Below, one piece after another: positions 25,238 to 34,125 of a stretch of 64,000 bases of DNA. Position numbers and translations under genes: made by a program. Each line of letters opens with the position of its first letter. Position 1 is the first letter of the stretch. The notes under the pieces are model-generated. The model was not told the origin of the DNA, ran no database searches, and was given only the letters and a program-made list of their open reading frames with translations. The stretch is from Ectopseudomonas mendocina (lineage in GTDB: Bacteria; Pseudomonadota; Gammaproteobacteria; Pseudomonadales; Pseudomonadaceae), in contig NZ_JADTQG010000023.1 of NCBI RefSeq assembly GCF_016008875.1, positions 1-64,000 on the forward strand, in the 5' to 3' direction.

Positions 25238-26596
25238 ATGGCCAAGGCAAAACGCATGTACGGCTGCACCGAGTGCGGCGCCACCTTTCCCAAGTGGGCG
25301 GGGCAGTGTGGTGAGTGCGGCGCTTGGAACACCCTTGTGGAAACCGTGGTCGAGGGCGCCACGCCCAGCGGGCGCACCGGTTGGGCCGGGGACAAGGCCA
25401 ATATCAAGACCCTGGCCGAGGTCAGCGTCGAGGAAATTCCGCGTTTCTCTACCGCCTCCAGCGAGCTCGACCGGGTACTCGGTGGTGGCCTGGTCGATGG
25501 TTCGGTGGTGCTGATCGGCGGCGACCCGGGCATCGGCAAGTCGACCATCCTGTTGCAGACTCTGTGCAATGTCGCTCAGCGTTTCCCCGCGCTGTACGTC
25601 ACCGGCGAGGAGTCGCAGCAGCAGGTGGCCATGCGCGCGCGGCGCCTGGACCTGCCACAGGACAAGCTCAAGGTGATGACCGAGACCTGCATCGAGTCGA
25701 TCATCGCCACCGCGCGCCAAGAAAGGCCCAAGGTGATGGTGATCGACTCGATCCAGACCATCTTCACCGAGCAGCTGCAGTCGGCACCTGGCGGCGTGGC
25801 CCAGGTGCGCGAGAGTGCGGCGCTGCTGGTGCGCTTCGCCAAACAGAGCGGCACGGCGATCTTCCTGGTCGGCCACGTCACCAAGGAGGGCGCGCTGGCC
25901 GGCCCGCGTGTGCTGGAGCACATGGTCGATACCGTGCTGTATTTCGAGGGCGAGTCCGACGGTCGCCTGCGCCTGCTGCGGGCGGTGAAGAACCGTTTCG
26001 GCGCGGTCAACGAACTGGGCGTGTTCGGCATGACCGACAAGGGCCTCAAGGAAGTGTCCAACCCCTCGGCGATCTTTCTCACACGTGCGCAGGAGGCAGT
26101 GCCCGGCAGCGTCGTGATGGCCACCTGGGAAGGCTCGCGGCCGATGCTGGTGGAAGTGCAGGCGCTGGTCGACACCAGCCACCTGGGCAACCCGCGCCGC
26201 GTCACCCTTGGCCTGGATCAGAATCGTCTGGCCATGCTGTTGGCGGTGCTGCACCGCCACGGTGGCATCCCGACCTACGATCAGGACGTGTTCCTCAACG
26301 TGGTCGGCGGGGTCAAGGTGCTGGAAACCGCCTCCGATCTGGCGCTTATGGCTGCGGTCATCTCCAGCCTGCGCAACCGGCCGCTGCAGCATGACCTGCT
26401 GGTGTTCGGCGAGATCGGCCTGTCCGGCGAGATCCGCCCGGTGCCGAGCGGCCAGGAGCGTCTCAAGGAGGCGGCCAAGCACGGCTTCAAGCGCGCCATC
26501 GTGCCCAAGGGCAATGCGCCGAAAGAAGCGCCGCCGGGCTTGCAGATCATCGCCGTGACTCGTCTGGAGCAGGCGCTGGATGCGCTGTTCGAGTAA
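25238..26596 (+). CDS. radA: DNA repair protein RadA (Sms)
   Basis: A 452-residue RecA-like ATPase of recombination. An N-terminal C4 zinc finger (CTECGATFPKWAGQCGECGAW), Walker A GGDPGIGKST near residue 95, the RadA motif KNRFG near 249, and a C-terminal Lon-protease-like domain (GEIGLSGEIRPV) are all present. RadA drives branch migration and helps RecA. Length is typical. In many Pseudomonas mscL follows or precedes radA; it is not seen here. Confidence 0.96.
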   Translation: MAKAKRMYGCTECGATFPKWAGQCGECGAWNTLVETVVEGATPSGRTGWAGDKANIKTLAEVSVEEIPRFSTASSELDRVLGGGLVDGSVVLIGGDPGIGKSTILLQTLCNVAQRFPALYVTGEESQQQVAMRARRLDLPQDKLKVMTETCIESIIATARQERPKVMVIDSIQTIFTEQLQSAPGGVAQVRESAALLVRFAKQSGTAIFLVGHVTKEGALAGPRVLEHMVDTVLYFEGESDGRLRLLRAVKNRFGAVNELGVFGMTDKGLKEVSNPSAIFLTRAQEAVPGSVVMATWEGSRPMLVEVQALVDTSHLGNPRRVTLGLDQNRLAMLLAVLHRHGGIPTYDQDVFLNVVGGVKVLETASDLALMAAVISSLRNRPLQHDLLVFGEIGLSGEIRPVPSGQERLKEAAKHGFKRAIVPKGNAPKEAPPGLQIIAVTRLEQALDALFE

Positions 26597-26602
26597 CTAA
26601 AG

Positions 26603-26663
26603 TCGCGGCTAAAGCCCCGCCCACAGGTGCCAGGAGTCCGCTGTAGGAGGGGCTTAGCCGCGA
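26603..26663. repeat. Inverted REP pair after radA
   Basis: tcgcggctaaagccccgcccac at 26603-26624 and gtaggaggggcttagccgcga at 26643-26663 face each other just after the radA stop and may end its transcript. Confidence 0.7.
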
Positions 26664-26779
26664 TTCTGGACTGCGGCGTTCTGTCGCCAACTGGGCCTGG
26701 CGAAAACTGACGCAGATCAATAGGTAGCAGACTATCGGCGAGCAGCATGAAGGCGTATCCACTTGAAGGAGACGCCATC

Positions 26780-26932
26780 ATGTTTTTGTTCTTCGATTTC
26801 TTTTCCCGCGCGTTCAACTTCGACGCCAAGGCCGCGCAGTCGCACGAGGCGCATGGTGAGGCGCTGCGCATCCAGGCGCTGCGTCAACAGCGCCAGCAGC
26901 GTAAGGACGAGGCGGCGCGCAAGCGCCATTGA
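26780..26932 (+). CDS. Small protein of unknown function
   Basis: A 50-residue protein with an aromatic N-terminus (MFLFFDFFSRAFNFDAKAA) and a very basic helical tail (RQQRQQRKDEAARKRH). gaaggaga at 26765-26772 is a strong ribosome site, which favours ATG at 26780 over ATG at 26747. A weak ANR-like site, ctgacgcagatcaa, lies at 26707-26720. The gene converges on mapZ with 6 nt between. I do not recognise the family; an amphipathic membrane-surface peptide is possible. Confidence 0.65.
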   Translation: MFLFFDFFSRAFNFDAKAAQSHEAHGEALRIQALRQQRQQRKDEAARKRH

Positions 26933-26938
26933 AGCGGC

Positions 26939-27310
26939 TCAGTCGTCTTCGCCCAGCGCCGCCAGCTCGCGTTCCAGCAGCTGCTCATCGCCCAGGTTGA
27001 GTTCGACCAGGCGGCGTAGATGGCTGATGGAGTCCAGATCGATATGGCGGCAGACGAAACCCAAAGACTTTGGCTGGGTGCGTGTCAGCACCACCTCCAT
27101 CTTCACCCTGGCTTCGCCACCCAGTTCGATCACGGCCTCGAAGGGCTGATTTGGATCCCCGCTCCAGTCGCGCGGTGTGGTGATCAGCAGGCCCTTGAGT
27201 GAAATATCGTGCAGAGCTGCCGACCATTGCCGCTCGCCCTGTGCGATTACGGTGGGGGCGTCGAAGGCGATGCGCTGAAAGCGCCGACGCTCGTTGGCTG
27301 ATTCGCTCAT
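26939..27310 (-). CDS. mapZ: PilZ-domain c-di-GMP adaptor MapZ (PA4608-like)
   Basis: The 123-residue single PilZ domain has the c-di-GMP motifs RRRFQR at residues 8-13 and DISLKG near 35-40. The C-terminus HIDLDSISHLRRLVELNLGDEQLLERELA is nearly as I recall for P. aeruginosa PA4608 (MapZ), which binds c-di-GMP and then the chemotaxis methyltransferase CheR1. The location between radA and glyA/morA is also the P. aeruginosa one. It should tie c-di-GMP to flagellar chemotaxis. Confidence 0.92.
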   Translation of the reverse strand: MSESANERRRFQRIAFDAPTVIAQGERQWSAALHDISLKGLLITTPRDWSGDPNQPFEAVIELGGEARVKMEVVLTRTQPKSLGFVCRHIDLDSISHLRRLVELNLGDEQLLERELAALGEDD

Positions 27311-27388
27311 GCCGGTACTCCTGAAGGGTTTACATCACTATAGCCAAGGCTGCTGGCCACGTACTCTAACCCCTGTGCCGTGGCGCAC

Positions 27389-27406
27389 AACTGATGCACA
27401 TCAGTT
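27389..27406. promoter_or_regulatory. Perfect 18-bp palindrome resembling an ANR/DNR site
   Basis: AACTGATgcacATCAGTT is a perfect palindrome with N4 spacing; the half-sites CTGAT/ATCAG differ from TTGAT/ATCAA by one base each. It is 71 nt before the DUF3015 start. Binding by ANR or a relative is possible, not shown. Confidence 0.45.
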
Positions 27407-27476
27407 TGACAGGTCGCCAAGTCTCGCCGAAGCTCCTTATGCGGTTTTTATTACTCGATATTGCGGAGCGATAGAT

Positions 27477-27983
27477 ATGAGCAAGCGACTGCTGGGCAAG
27501 GGTTTGGTATTTGGTCTGTTGAGCATGGCCAGTGTCGGCGCGTTTGCCGATGCAGCGGGCGGCAATGGCTGCGGCTGGGGCAACATGCTGTTCGAAGGGC
27601 AACGCGGCATGGCTCCGCACTTCCTCGCCACCACCACCAACGGTACTTCGGGTAACGCCACCTTCGGTATGACTTCCGGTACCAACGGTTGCGATACCAG
27701 CGCCGTGTTGGGTTACGGTGGTCGCTCCATGCTAGCGATGAACGGCATGCTCGATTCCATCGCCGAAGACATGGCCATGGGCCAGGGCGAAGCGCTGGAT
27801 GCCTACGCCACGTTGCTGGGTGTCGAAGCCGAGGACCGCGCGCATTTCGCCAAGGTCACTCAAGACAACTTCGGGACCATCTTCAGCAAGGCTGATGCCA
27901 CCAGCGAGCAGGTACTGGCCGCCACTCTCGACGTGATGAGCCGTGACGCGCAGCTGGCGCGTTATGTGAAACAGCCGGCCTGA
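27477..27983 (+). CDS. DUF3015 periplasmic protein
   Basis: A 168-residue protein with a signal peptide (MSKRLLGKGLVFGLLSMASV), cleaved near A24. The mature part has GGNGCGWGNMLFEGQRG and TSGTNGCDTSAVL with two Cys that may pair, then IAEDMAMGQGEALDAYATLLG and a helical end, the DUF3015 pattern. Its function is unknown. ATG at 27477 has gcggagcg upstream. It shares a bidirectional terminator with glyA. Confidence 0.87.
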   Translation: MSKRLLGKGLVFGLLSMASVGAFADAAGGNGCGWGNMLFEGQRGMAPHFLATTTNGTSGNATFGMTSGTNGCDTSAVLGYGGRSMLAMNGMLDSIAEDMAMGQGEALDAYATLLGVEAEDRAHFAKVTQDNFGTIFSKADATSEQVLAATLDVMSRDAQLARYVKQPA

Positions 27984-28000
27984 GGCAAACCCCAGGCAAA

Positions 28001-28031
28001 AAGAAGCCCGCCAATCGGCGGGCTTCTTCGT
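28001..28031. terminator. Bidirectional terminator between DUF3015 gene and glyA
   Basis: gaagcccgcc at 28003-28012 pairs with ggcgggcttc at 28017-28026; A-rich on the left and T-containing on the right, it can serve both converging genes. Confidence 0.88.
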
Positions 28032-28044
28032 TTCAGGTGTCGCC

Positions 28045-29298
28045 TCAGTTGGCGTACACCGGGAACTTGGCGCACAGCGCCTTTACCTGCTCACGCACGC
28101 GGCCTTCGACTTCATCGTTGCCGATGTTGGCCAGCACTTCGCAGATCCAGCCCGCCAGTTGACGGCACTCGTCTTCCTTGAAACCGCGGGTGGTCACGGC
28201 CGGGGTGCCGATACGCAGGCCGGAAGTGACGAACGGCGAACGCGGGTCATTCGGTACGCTGTTCTTGTTCACGGTGATGAAGGCGCGGCCCAGGGCTGCG
28301 TCGGCATCCTTACCGGTGATGTCCTGCTTGATCAGCGAGAGCAGGAACAGGTGGTTCTCGGTACCGCCGGAAACCACGTCGTAGCCGTTGTCGATGAACA
28401 CCTGGGCCATTGTCTGGGCATTCTTGATCACCTGGGCCTGGTAGGCCTTGAACTCAGGCTGCAAGGCTTCCTTGAAGCACACGGCCTTGGCGGCGATAAC
28501 GTGCTCCAGCGGGCCACCCTGGCCGCCCGGGAACACCGCGGAGTTGAACTTCTTCTCCAGCTCTTCGTTCTTGCGCGCCAGGATCAGGCCGCCGCGCGGG
28601 CCGCGCAGGGTCTTGTGGGTGGTGGTGGTGACCACGTCGGCGAACGGCACCGGGTTCGGGTACAGGCCGGCGGCGACCAGACCTGCCACGTGCGCCATGT
28701 CGACGAACAGGTAGGCACCGACCTTGTCGGCAATGGCGCGGAAACGCGGGAAGTCCAGCACCTGCGAATAGGCGCTGAAGCCGGCGATGATCATTTTCGG
28801 CTTGTGCTCGACGGCCAGACGCTCGACTTCGTCATAGTCGATCAGGCCGGCGTCGGTGATACCGTACTGCACGGCGTTGTAGATCTTGCCGGAGAAGCTG
28901 ACGCTGGCGCCGTGGGTCAGGTGGCCGCCGTGGGCCAGGCTCATGCCCAGCACGGTGTCGCCGGCGTTGAGCAGGGCCATGTACACGGCGCTGTTGGCCT
29001 GACTACCGGAGTGCGGCTGGACGTTGGCGTAGTCGGCGCCGAACAGCTCCTTGGCGCGGTCGATGGCGAACTGCTCGACCACGTCGACGTACTCGCAACC
29101 GCCGTAGTAACGCTTGCCCGGGTAGCCTTCTGCGTACTTGTTGGTGAGCACGCTGCCCTGAGCTTCCATCACCGCGGGGCTGGTGTAGTTTTCCGAGGCG
29201 ATCAGCTCGATGTGCTCTTCCTGGCGCTGGGCTTCCTGCTCCATAGCGGCAAAGAGTTCGGCGTCAAAACGAGCGAGGGTCAAATCACGGCTGAACAT
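28045..29298 (-). CDS. glyA: Serine hydroxymethyltransferase
   Basis: The 417-residue PLP enzyme converts serine and tetrahydrofolate to glycine and 5,10-methylene-THF. Signatures include ELIASENYTSPAVMEAQGS, YAEGYPGKRYYGGCE, and VVTTTTHKTLRGPRGG with the Schiff-base Lys near residue 229. Full family length. It lies 160 nt downstream of morA on the same strand, as glyA3 and morA do in P. aeruginosa. Confidence 0.97.
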   Translation of the reverse strand: MFSRDLTLARFDAELFAAMEQEAQRQEEHIELIASENYTSPAVMEAQGSVLTNKYAEGYPGKRYYGGCEYVDVVEQFAIDRAKELFGADYANVQPHSGSQANSAVYMALLNAGDTVLGMSLAHGGHLTHGASVSFSGKIYNAVQYGITDAGLIDYDEVERLAVEHKPKMIIAGFSAYSQVLDFPRFRAIADKVGAYLFVDMAHVAGLVAAGLYPNPVPFADVVTTTTHKTLRGPRGGLILARKNEELEKKFNSAVFPGGQGGPLEHVIAAKAVCFKEALQPEFKAYQAQVIKNAQTMAQVFIDNGYDVVSGGTENHLFLLSLIKQDITGKDADAALGRAFITVNKNSVPNDPRSPFVTSGLRIGTPAVTTRGFKEDECRQLAGWICEVLANIGNDEVEGRVREQVKALCAKFPVYAN

Positions 29299-29458
29299 GG
29301 CGGTCCCCTGAAATCAGCTGGGCGGTGGAAAGAGGGGCGGATTCTACCGCAAAGGTCGCATTCAGGCATATGAAGGTCGGTCATGAGCCTGACAAAAGGC
29401 CTTCATGCTGGAACCTGGCCGCAGCTGGCAGCGCGCCAGCCCAGTCCGCGCGGCCTGT

Positions 29459-32400
29459 TCAGCTGAACAGGAACAGCGCTGCGTCGCCGAACTCTACGCT
29501 GAACTGGCGAGCGTGCATCGGCCTGCCGAGCAGGTAGCCCTGGACTTCGTCGCAGCCATGTTCGCGCAGGAACTCCAGTTGGGCATGACTTTCCACGCCT
29601 TCGGCGATCACCATCATGTTCAGGCTGTGCGCCATGGCGATGATGGCCCGGGCGATCTGCGCGTCCTGTTCGCCATCGGGCAGGCCATCGACGAAGCTGC
29701 GGTCGATCTTCAACACGTCGATGGGGAATTGCTTGAGGTAGTTCAGCGAGGAGTAGCCGGTGCCGAAATCGTCCACCGCGATGCACAGGCCGAGGCGCTT
29801 GAGCTCGTTGAGCGTCTGCATCGCGCTGGATACGTCGCGCATCAGGATACTTTCGGTCAGCTCCACCTCCAGGCACGCCGGGGCGACGCCGGTTCTTTCC
29901 AGAATGGTGGCGATACGCGCCGTCAGGTCGCCCTCGCCGAACTGGCGGGCCGACAGGTTGACCGAAATCTTCGGGATGCGGATCTTCTCTTCGTGCCAGG
30001 CCTTGAGCTGCCTGCACGACTCTTCCAGAACCCACTCGCCGACCTGCACCACCAGACCAAGCTCCTCCAGTACCGGGATGAAGTCATCCGGCGGCACCAG
30101 GCCGCGGCTCGGGTGATTCCAGCGCAGCAGCGCTTCGACGCCGGTGAGGCGGCGGCCATCGCCGGAGAACTGCGGCTGGTAATGCAGCACGAACTGGCCC
30201 TGTTCCTGGGCGTGGCGCAGGTCGCTTTCCAGCTCCAGACGCTCCAGGGCGCTGGCGTTCATGTCGGCCTGGTAGAACTGGAAGTTGTTCTTGCCGCGCT
30301 CCTTGGCGTGGTACATGGCGGTGTCGGCGTTCTTCATCAACTGGCTCAGTTCGTTGCCGTCCTGCGGGGCGAGGGCGATACCGATACTGGCGGTGACGAA
30401 GAACTCGCGGCCTTCGAGGACGAAGGGGCGGGCCAGGCTGGAGAGAATCTGCTCGGCGACATGAATGGCGCGGTTGAGCGCGCCCTCGCGGGTCGCGCGT
30501 GGCTGCAGCAGCAGGGTGAACTCGTCGCCACCCATGCGCGCCACGGTGTCGTCGCCGTCGACGCAGGCGGACAGACGCACGGCCACGTCCTTGAGCATGC
30601 GGTCGCCGGCGGCATGGCCGAGCGAGTCGTTGATCGGCTTGAAGCGGTCAAGATCGAGGAACATCAGCACCACCCATTCGCTGTGCCGCTCGGCGTGCTG
30701 CAGGGCGCTGTGCAGGCGATCCTGGAACAGGGTGCGGTTGGGCAGATGGGTCAGGGCGTCGTAGTAGGCCAGGCGGTGGATACGCTGTTCGCTGGCCTTG
30801 CGCTCGCTGATATCGCTGAAGAAGCACACGTAGCTGACCAGGTCGCCTTCCTCGTCATGCACCGCGGTTATGCCGACCCAGGCCGGGAAGTTCTCGCCGC
30901 CCTTGCGCTTGAGCCACACCTCGCCCTCCCAACTGCCGCGCTGGTTGAGCTGGCCAAGGATGTACTGCATGTGGGTCGCCTGCTGGCGATCGGCAGTGAG
31001 CATGCCGGGCAACTGGTCGAGCACCTGGCCGGCCGAATACCCGCTGACGCGGCTGAACGCCTTGTTGACCTGGACGATATAGCCGGCCGGGTCGGTCACC
31101 AGAATCGCTGCGGTGGAGTGTTCGAAGACCGTGGCCGCCATGCGCAGGTCTTTTTCGGCACGGCGTTGCTGGCTGATGTCGCGGCCAACACCGAGGATGC
31201 CTTCGAAGCGACCGTTCTCGTCCCACATCAGTACCAGGCGCAGCTCCACCGGAATCTTGTGGCCATCGGCGCGCAGGCAATCGAAGACGAACAACTGATC
31301 CGGCAGTTCGTCGCGCAGGCGATTGAGGCGATCGCGCTCGCCGAGCGCATCGCGGATACGATCGAGCAGCAGGTTGAGACCGTCCAGTTGCTGCGGATTG
31401 GCCGCCAGGCCGTAGAAACTGTTGGCCATCATCCAGTTGACGGTATAACCCAGCACCGGCTCGACCGAGGGGCTGACATAGTTGAGGCTCAGCGCGCTGT
31501 CGGTGGAGAAGATCACATCGCTGATGCTTTCGGCCAGCAGGCGATAACGCTGCTCGCTGTCACGCAACGACTGGTTGCGCTCGATCTGTTCGGTGATGTC
31601 CTTGGCCACACCGATCAGACGGCTGACCCGGCCGCGATCGTCGCGTGCCAGGGCCTGCTCGCGGATGCTGAACCAGTGCCACTGGCCATTGCGATGACGC
31701 CAGCGCAGCACCGACTCGAGCAGCACGCCGTCGCCGACCACTTTTTGCAAGTTGCGGATGCGCCAGTAGTATTCGGCGTCGTCCGGGTGCAGTACCTGCA
31801 CCCAGAAGTCCTCGCGCATGGCGCGCAGCTCGGCCTTGCTGTAACCCAGTTGCTGGCCCAGGCTGTGGTTGCTGAACAGCACCTGCCGGCTCTGCATGTC
31901 ATGCACGTAGAGGAGGTCAGGCACCGAGCGCACCACCTCCGACCAGAAGCGCTCACGCTCGATCAGCGACAGCTCGATGCGCTTGCGGCTGGTGATGTCG
32001 CTGATGCTCAGGGTGACGGCCTGATAATCCTGGATCATTTCTGGCAGGCGCAGCACCAGCCAGACGTGACGTTGCAGGCCCTGTGCGGTGACCAACTGGG
32101 TTTCCAGCTCCACCAGGTTGGGGCCTTCGAGTACGGCCACGGCCAGGCGATAGCGCAGATCGTCCGGATGAATGGGGCCGTGGTCGATCAGTTGCTGCCA
32201 GGCCTGCTCGGTGCTCTTCACCCCGAGCAGGTTGAGTGCAACCTGGTTGGCCTCGGTGATGCGCAACTGCTCGACCAGCAGTTCCTGATGCTCGGCATCG
32301 GCGCGCAGCCAACGTTGCAGACCTGCTGCGTCACGCAGTTTGTGTTGCAGCAACAGGCTGCGCACGCCGGAAAGATCGAGCACGCACAGGGCCACGCCGG

Positions 32401-33676
32401 TGCCTTCGAAAATGTCCTGATAACGCCGGCGGGTTTCCTGCAACACGCGCATGGCCTGCTGCTCGTTGGTCACGTCGCGCAGCACCCAGACGTAGCCGGC
32501 CTGGCGACCGATCTCGCTGATATCGCTGCGGGTCACGGCGAACAGTCGTGCGCGGCCCTCGCTTTCGACTCTGACCAGCTCCGGCCCCAGATCATTGGCC
32601 GGCTGCGGGCTGTTGAGCAGCAGCGGGTCGAGATCGGGCAGCAGGTCCAGCAGATGCATATCCCAGGCCGCTTCGCTGCTGATGCCGAACAGCGTCTCGG
32701 CCTGCGGGTTGAGGTAGCGCAACTTGCCGTCGGCCTGGGTCACCAGAATGCGCTCTTCGACAGCGCCGAGGGCGCTGGCGGCCTGGCGCAGAGAGCGGCG
32801 CGACTCGGTGTTCAGGCGTTGCAGGCGGCGTTGCTCGCGTTGCAGGCCGTACAAGGCCGCTAGGGTCAGCAGGCTGCACAGGGCGAACAGCAGGAATTTG
32901 CTGGCCAGGGTCGGCATCAGCTCGTTGCCGGCGCGCTCGGCATCGAACAGGGCGCGCAATTGCCAGTCGCTGCCGGGCAGGGCGACCAGCTCCAGGCTCT
33001 GCGCCTGCTCCGCTGCGGTAACCGGGGCGATGATGCTGCCAACTTGTTGCAGGTCGTCGGCGCGGGCGATTACCCGCTGACTTTGCAGGTCTTCGAGCAA
33101 CCACTGGTATTCGCTCTGATGCTGTTCGCGCAGCCAGTTACGCAGCGCACTGGCGCGCATGCGCAGAACATACTGGCTGCCGTCTGGCTGGCGCAGCAGC
33201 AGGTAGAGCGCGCCACCGCCCTGTGCGCTGAAGGCGAAGTGGTAAGGCGCTGCGCCGCTGCGCCGCTGCAGGTCGCGAAGGAGGCTGGGGTCGCGCGATC
33301 CGCTGGCGCTGTCGGCTAGCAACTGCCCGTCGGTATCGAGCCGGGCCATGCTGTCCAGCGTCGGAAAGATACTGCGCAGTGTCGCCACCACTTCGCTACC
33401 GCCGCCTTCGTGCGCCGGGGCGTTTTGCAGCATTGCCTGGCCTGCCTGCGCTTTCAGGCGCATGTTCAGGCTCAGATGCTTGGCCAGTTGGCTGGCGTAA
33501 CCCTGGCTCAGTTGCTTCTGGCTGGCGAGCAACTGGCGATATTCCTGCGTCAACTGCCAGGCCAGTAACCCCAGGATCGCCAACACCAGCACCAACAGCG
33601 CGCGTCTCAGCGCTACGCGCTTCGGTGCGCGCGACTCGCCCGGAGTTGATGAAGGCAGGGATGAGGGAGTCGACAC
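29459..33676 (-). CDS. morA: MorA-like membrane PAS-GGDEF-EAL protein
   Basis: A 1405-residue c-di-GMP enzyme. A first membrane helix lies near 25-42, a sensor domain faces the periplasm to about 255, and a second helix is near 256-275. Several PAS domains occupy about 290-950 (for example ILVTQADGKLRYLNPQAETLFG and ILVTDPAGYIVQVNKAFSRVSG). The diguanylate cyclase motif is GGDEF near 1048, and the phosphodiesterase motif VEALLRW near 1182, followed by DDFGTGYSSL. Both motifs are intact, so it may both make and break c-di-GMP. MorA of P. aeruginosa has the same plan, length and place beside glyA, and controls motility and biofilm. Confidence 0.92.
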   Translation of the reverse strand: MSTPSSLPSSTPGESRAPKRVALRRALLVLVLAILGLLAWQLTQEYRQLLASQKQLSQGYASQLAKHLSLNMRLKAQAGQAMLQNAPAHEGGGSEVVATLRSIFPTLDSMARLDTDGQLLADSASGSRDPSLLRDLQRRSGAAPYHFAFSAQGGGALYLLLRQPDGSQYVLRMRASALRNWLREQHQSEYQWLLEDLQSQRVIARADDLQQVGSIIAPVTAAEQAQSLELVALPGSDWQLRALFDAERAGNELMPTLASKFLLFALCSLLTLAALYGLQREQRRLQRLNTESRRSLRQAASALGAVEERILVTQADGKLRYLNPQAETLFGISSEAAWDMHLLDLLPDLDPLLLNSPQPANDLGPELVRVESEGRARLFAVTRSDISEIGRQAGYVWVLRDVTNEQQAMRVLQETRRRYQDIFEGTGVALCVLDLSGVRSLLLQHKLRDAAGLQRWLRADAEHQELLVEQLRITEANQVALNLLGVKSTEQAWQQLIDHGPIHPDDLRYRLAVAVLEGPNLVELETQLVTAQGLQRHVWLVLRLPEMIQDYQAVTLSISDITSRKRIELSLIERERFWSEVVRSVPDLLYVHDMQSRQVLFSNHSLGQQLGYSKAELRAMREDFWVQVLHPDDAEYYWRIRNLQKVVGDGVLLESVLRWRHRNGQWHWFSIREQALARDDRGRVSRLIGVAKDITEQIERNQSLRDSEQRYRLLAESISDVIFSTDSALSLNYVSPSVEPVLGYTVNWMMANSFYGLAANPQQLDGLNLLLDRIRDALGERDRLNRLRDELPDQLFVFDCLRADGHKIPVELRLVLMWDENGRFEGILGVGRDISQQRRAEKDLRMAATVFEHSTAAILVTDPAGYIVQVNKAFSRVSGYSAGQVLDQLPGMLTADRQQATHMQYILGQLNQRGSWEGEVWLKRKGGENFPAWVGITAVHDEEGDLVSYVCFFSDISERKASEQRIHRLAYYDALTHLPNRTLFQDRLHSALQHAERHSEWVVLMFLDLDRFKPINDSLGHAAGDRMLKDVAVRLSACVDGDDTVARMGGDEFTLLLQPRATREGALNRAIHVAEQILSSLARPFVLEGREFFVTASIGIALAPQDGNELSQLMKNADTAMYHAKERGKNNFQFYQADMNASALERLELESDLRHAQEQGQFVLHYQPQFSGDGRRLTGVEALLRWNHPSRGLVPPDDFIPVLEELGLVVQVGEWVLEESCRQLKAWHEEKIRIPKISVNLSARQFGEGDLTARIATILERTGVAPACLEVELTESILMRDVSSAMQTLNELKRLGLCIAVDDFGTGYSSLNYLKQFPIDVLKIDRSFVDGLPDGEQDAQIARAIIAMAHSLNMMVIAEGVESHAQLEFLREHGCDEVQGYLLGRPMHARQFSVEFGDAALFLFS

Positions 33677-34125
33677 GTTTGTGAACCTGCAGCCAGTGCT
33701 TAGCTATCTGAGCTTTGAGACATATGAGCCGGCGTATGCTCATGTCAGCCGGGTAGAATGCCTGTAAACGTGGCCAAGTGCCAGCTGCGCCGACGAGCGT
33801 AGGTTTGCCCTGTCACGTACATTGCGGTAGCTTTGCGCCGCGCGCGTGAACTGTCCGCGCGGTACTTGGCGTTCGCTCCGGCAGGGGCTAAGGTCTCTGC
33901 ACATTGCGTACGCGTAGGTGGTGTGAAAACTGATGGCTAGCGCACGTTAACGACCCTGACCTCTCGGTAGGAGCGGCTTCAGCCGCGATTTTCGCGGATA
34001 AATCCGCTCCTGCAGGGTGTACAACAGCTAACGCGAACATAGCCCCTCGACGCATTCATCATGTTTTCACGCGACCTGCATGGCGCGCCGTTTCCAGCTC
34101 CCAATTCTCATCAGTCAGGTTCTCC
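33677..34125. other. Divergent region between morA and ettA with one REP
   Basis: These 449 bases hold the upstream regions of two divergent genes. A REP-like hairpin at 33967-34013 joins GTAGGAGCGGCTTCAGCCGCGA to tcgcggataaatccgctcctgc. No further gene or clear promoter motif is seen. Confidence 0.55.

Noticed and set aside
29405..32863. A 1152-codon open frame on the plus strand opposite morA
   Set aside because: It is antisense to a well-supported GGDEF-EAL gene, has no family motif, and is typical of long shadow frames in GC-rich DNA.
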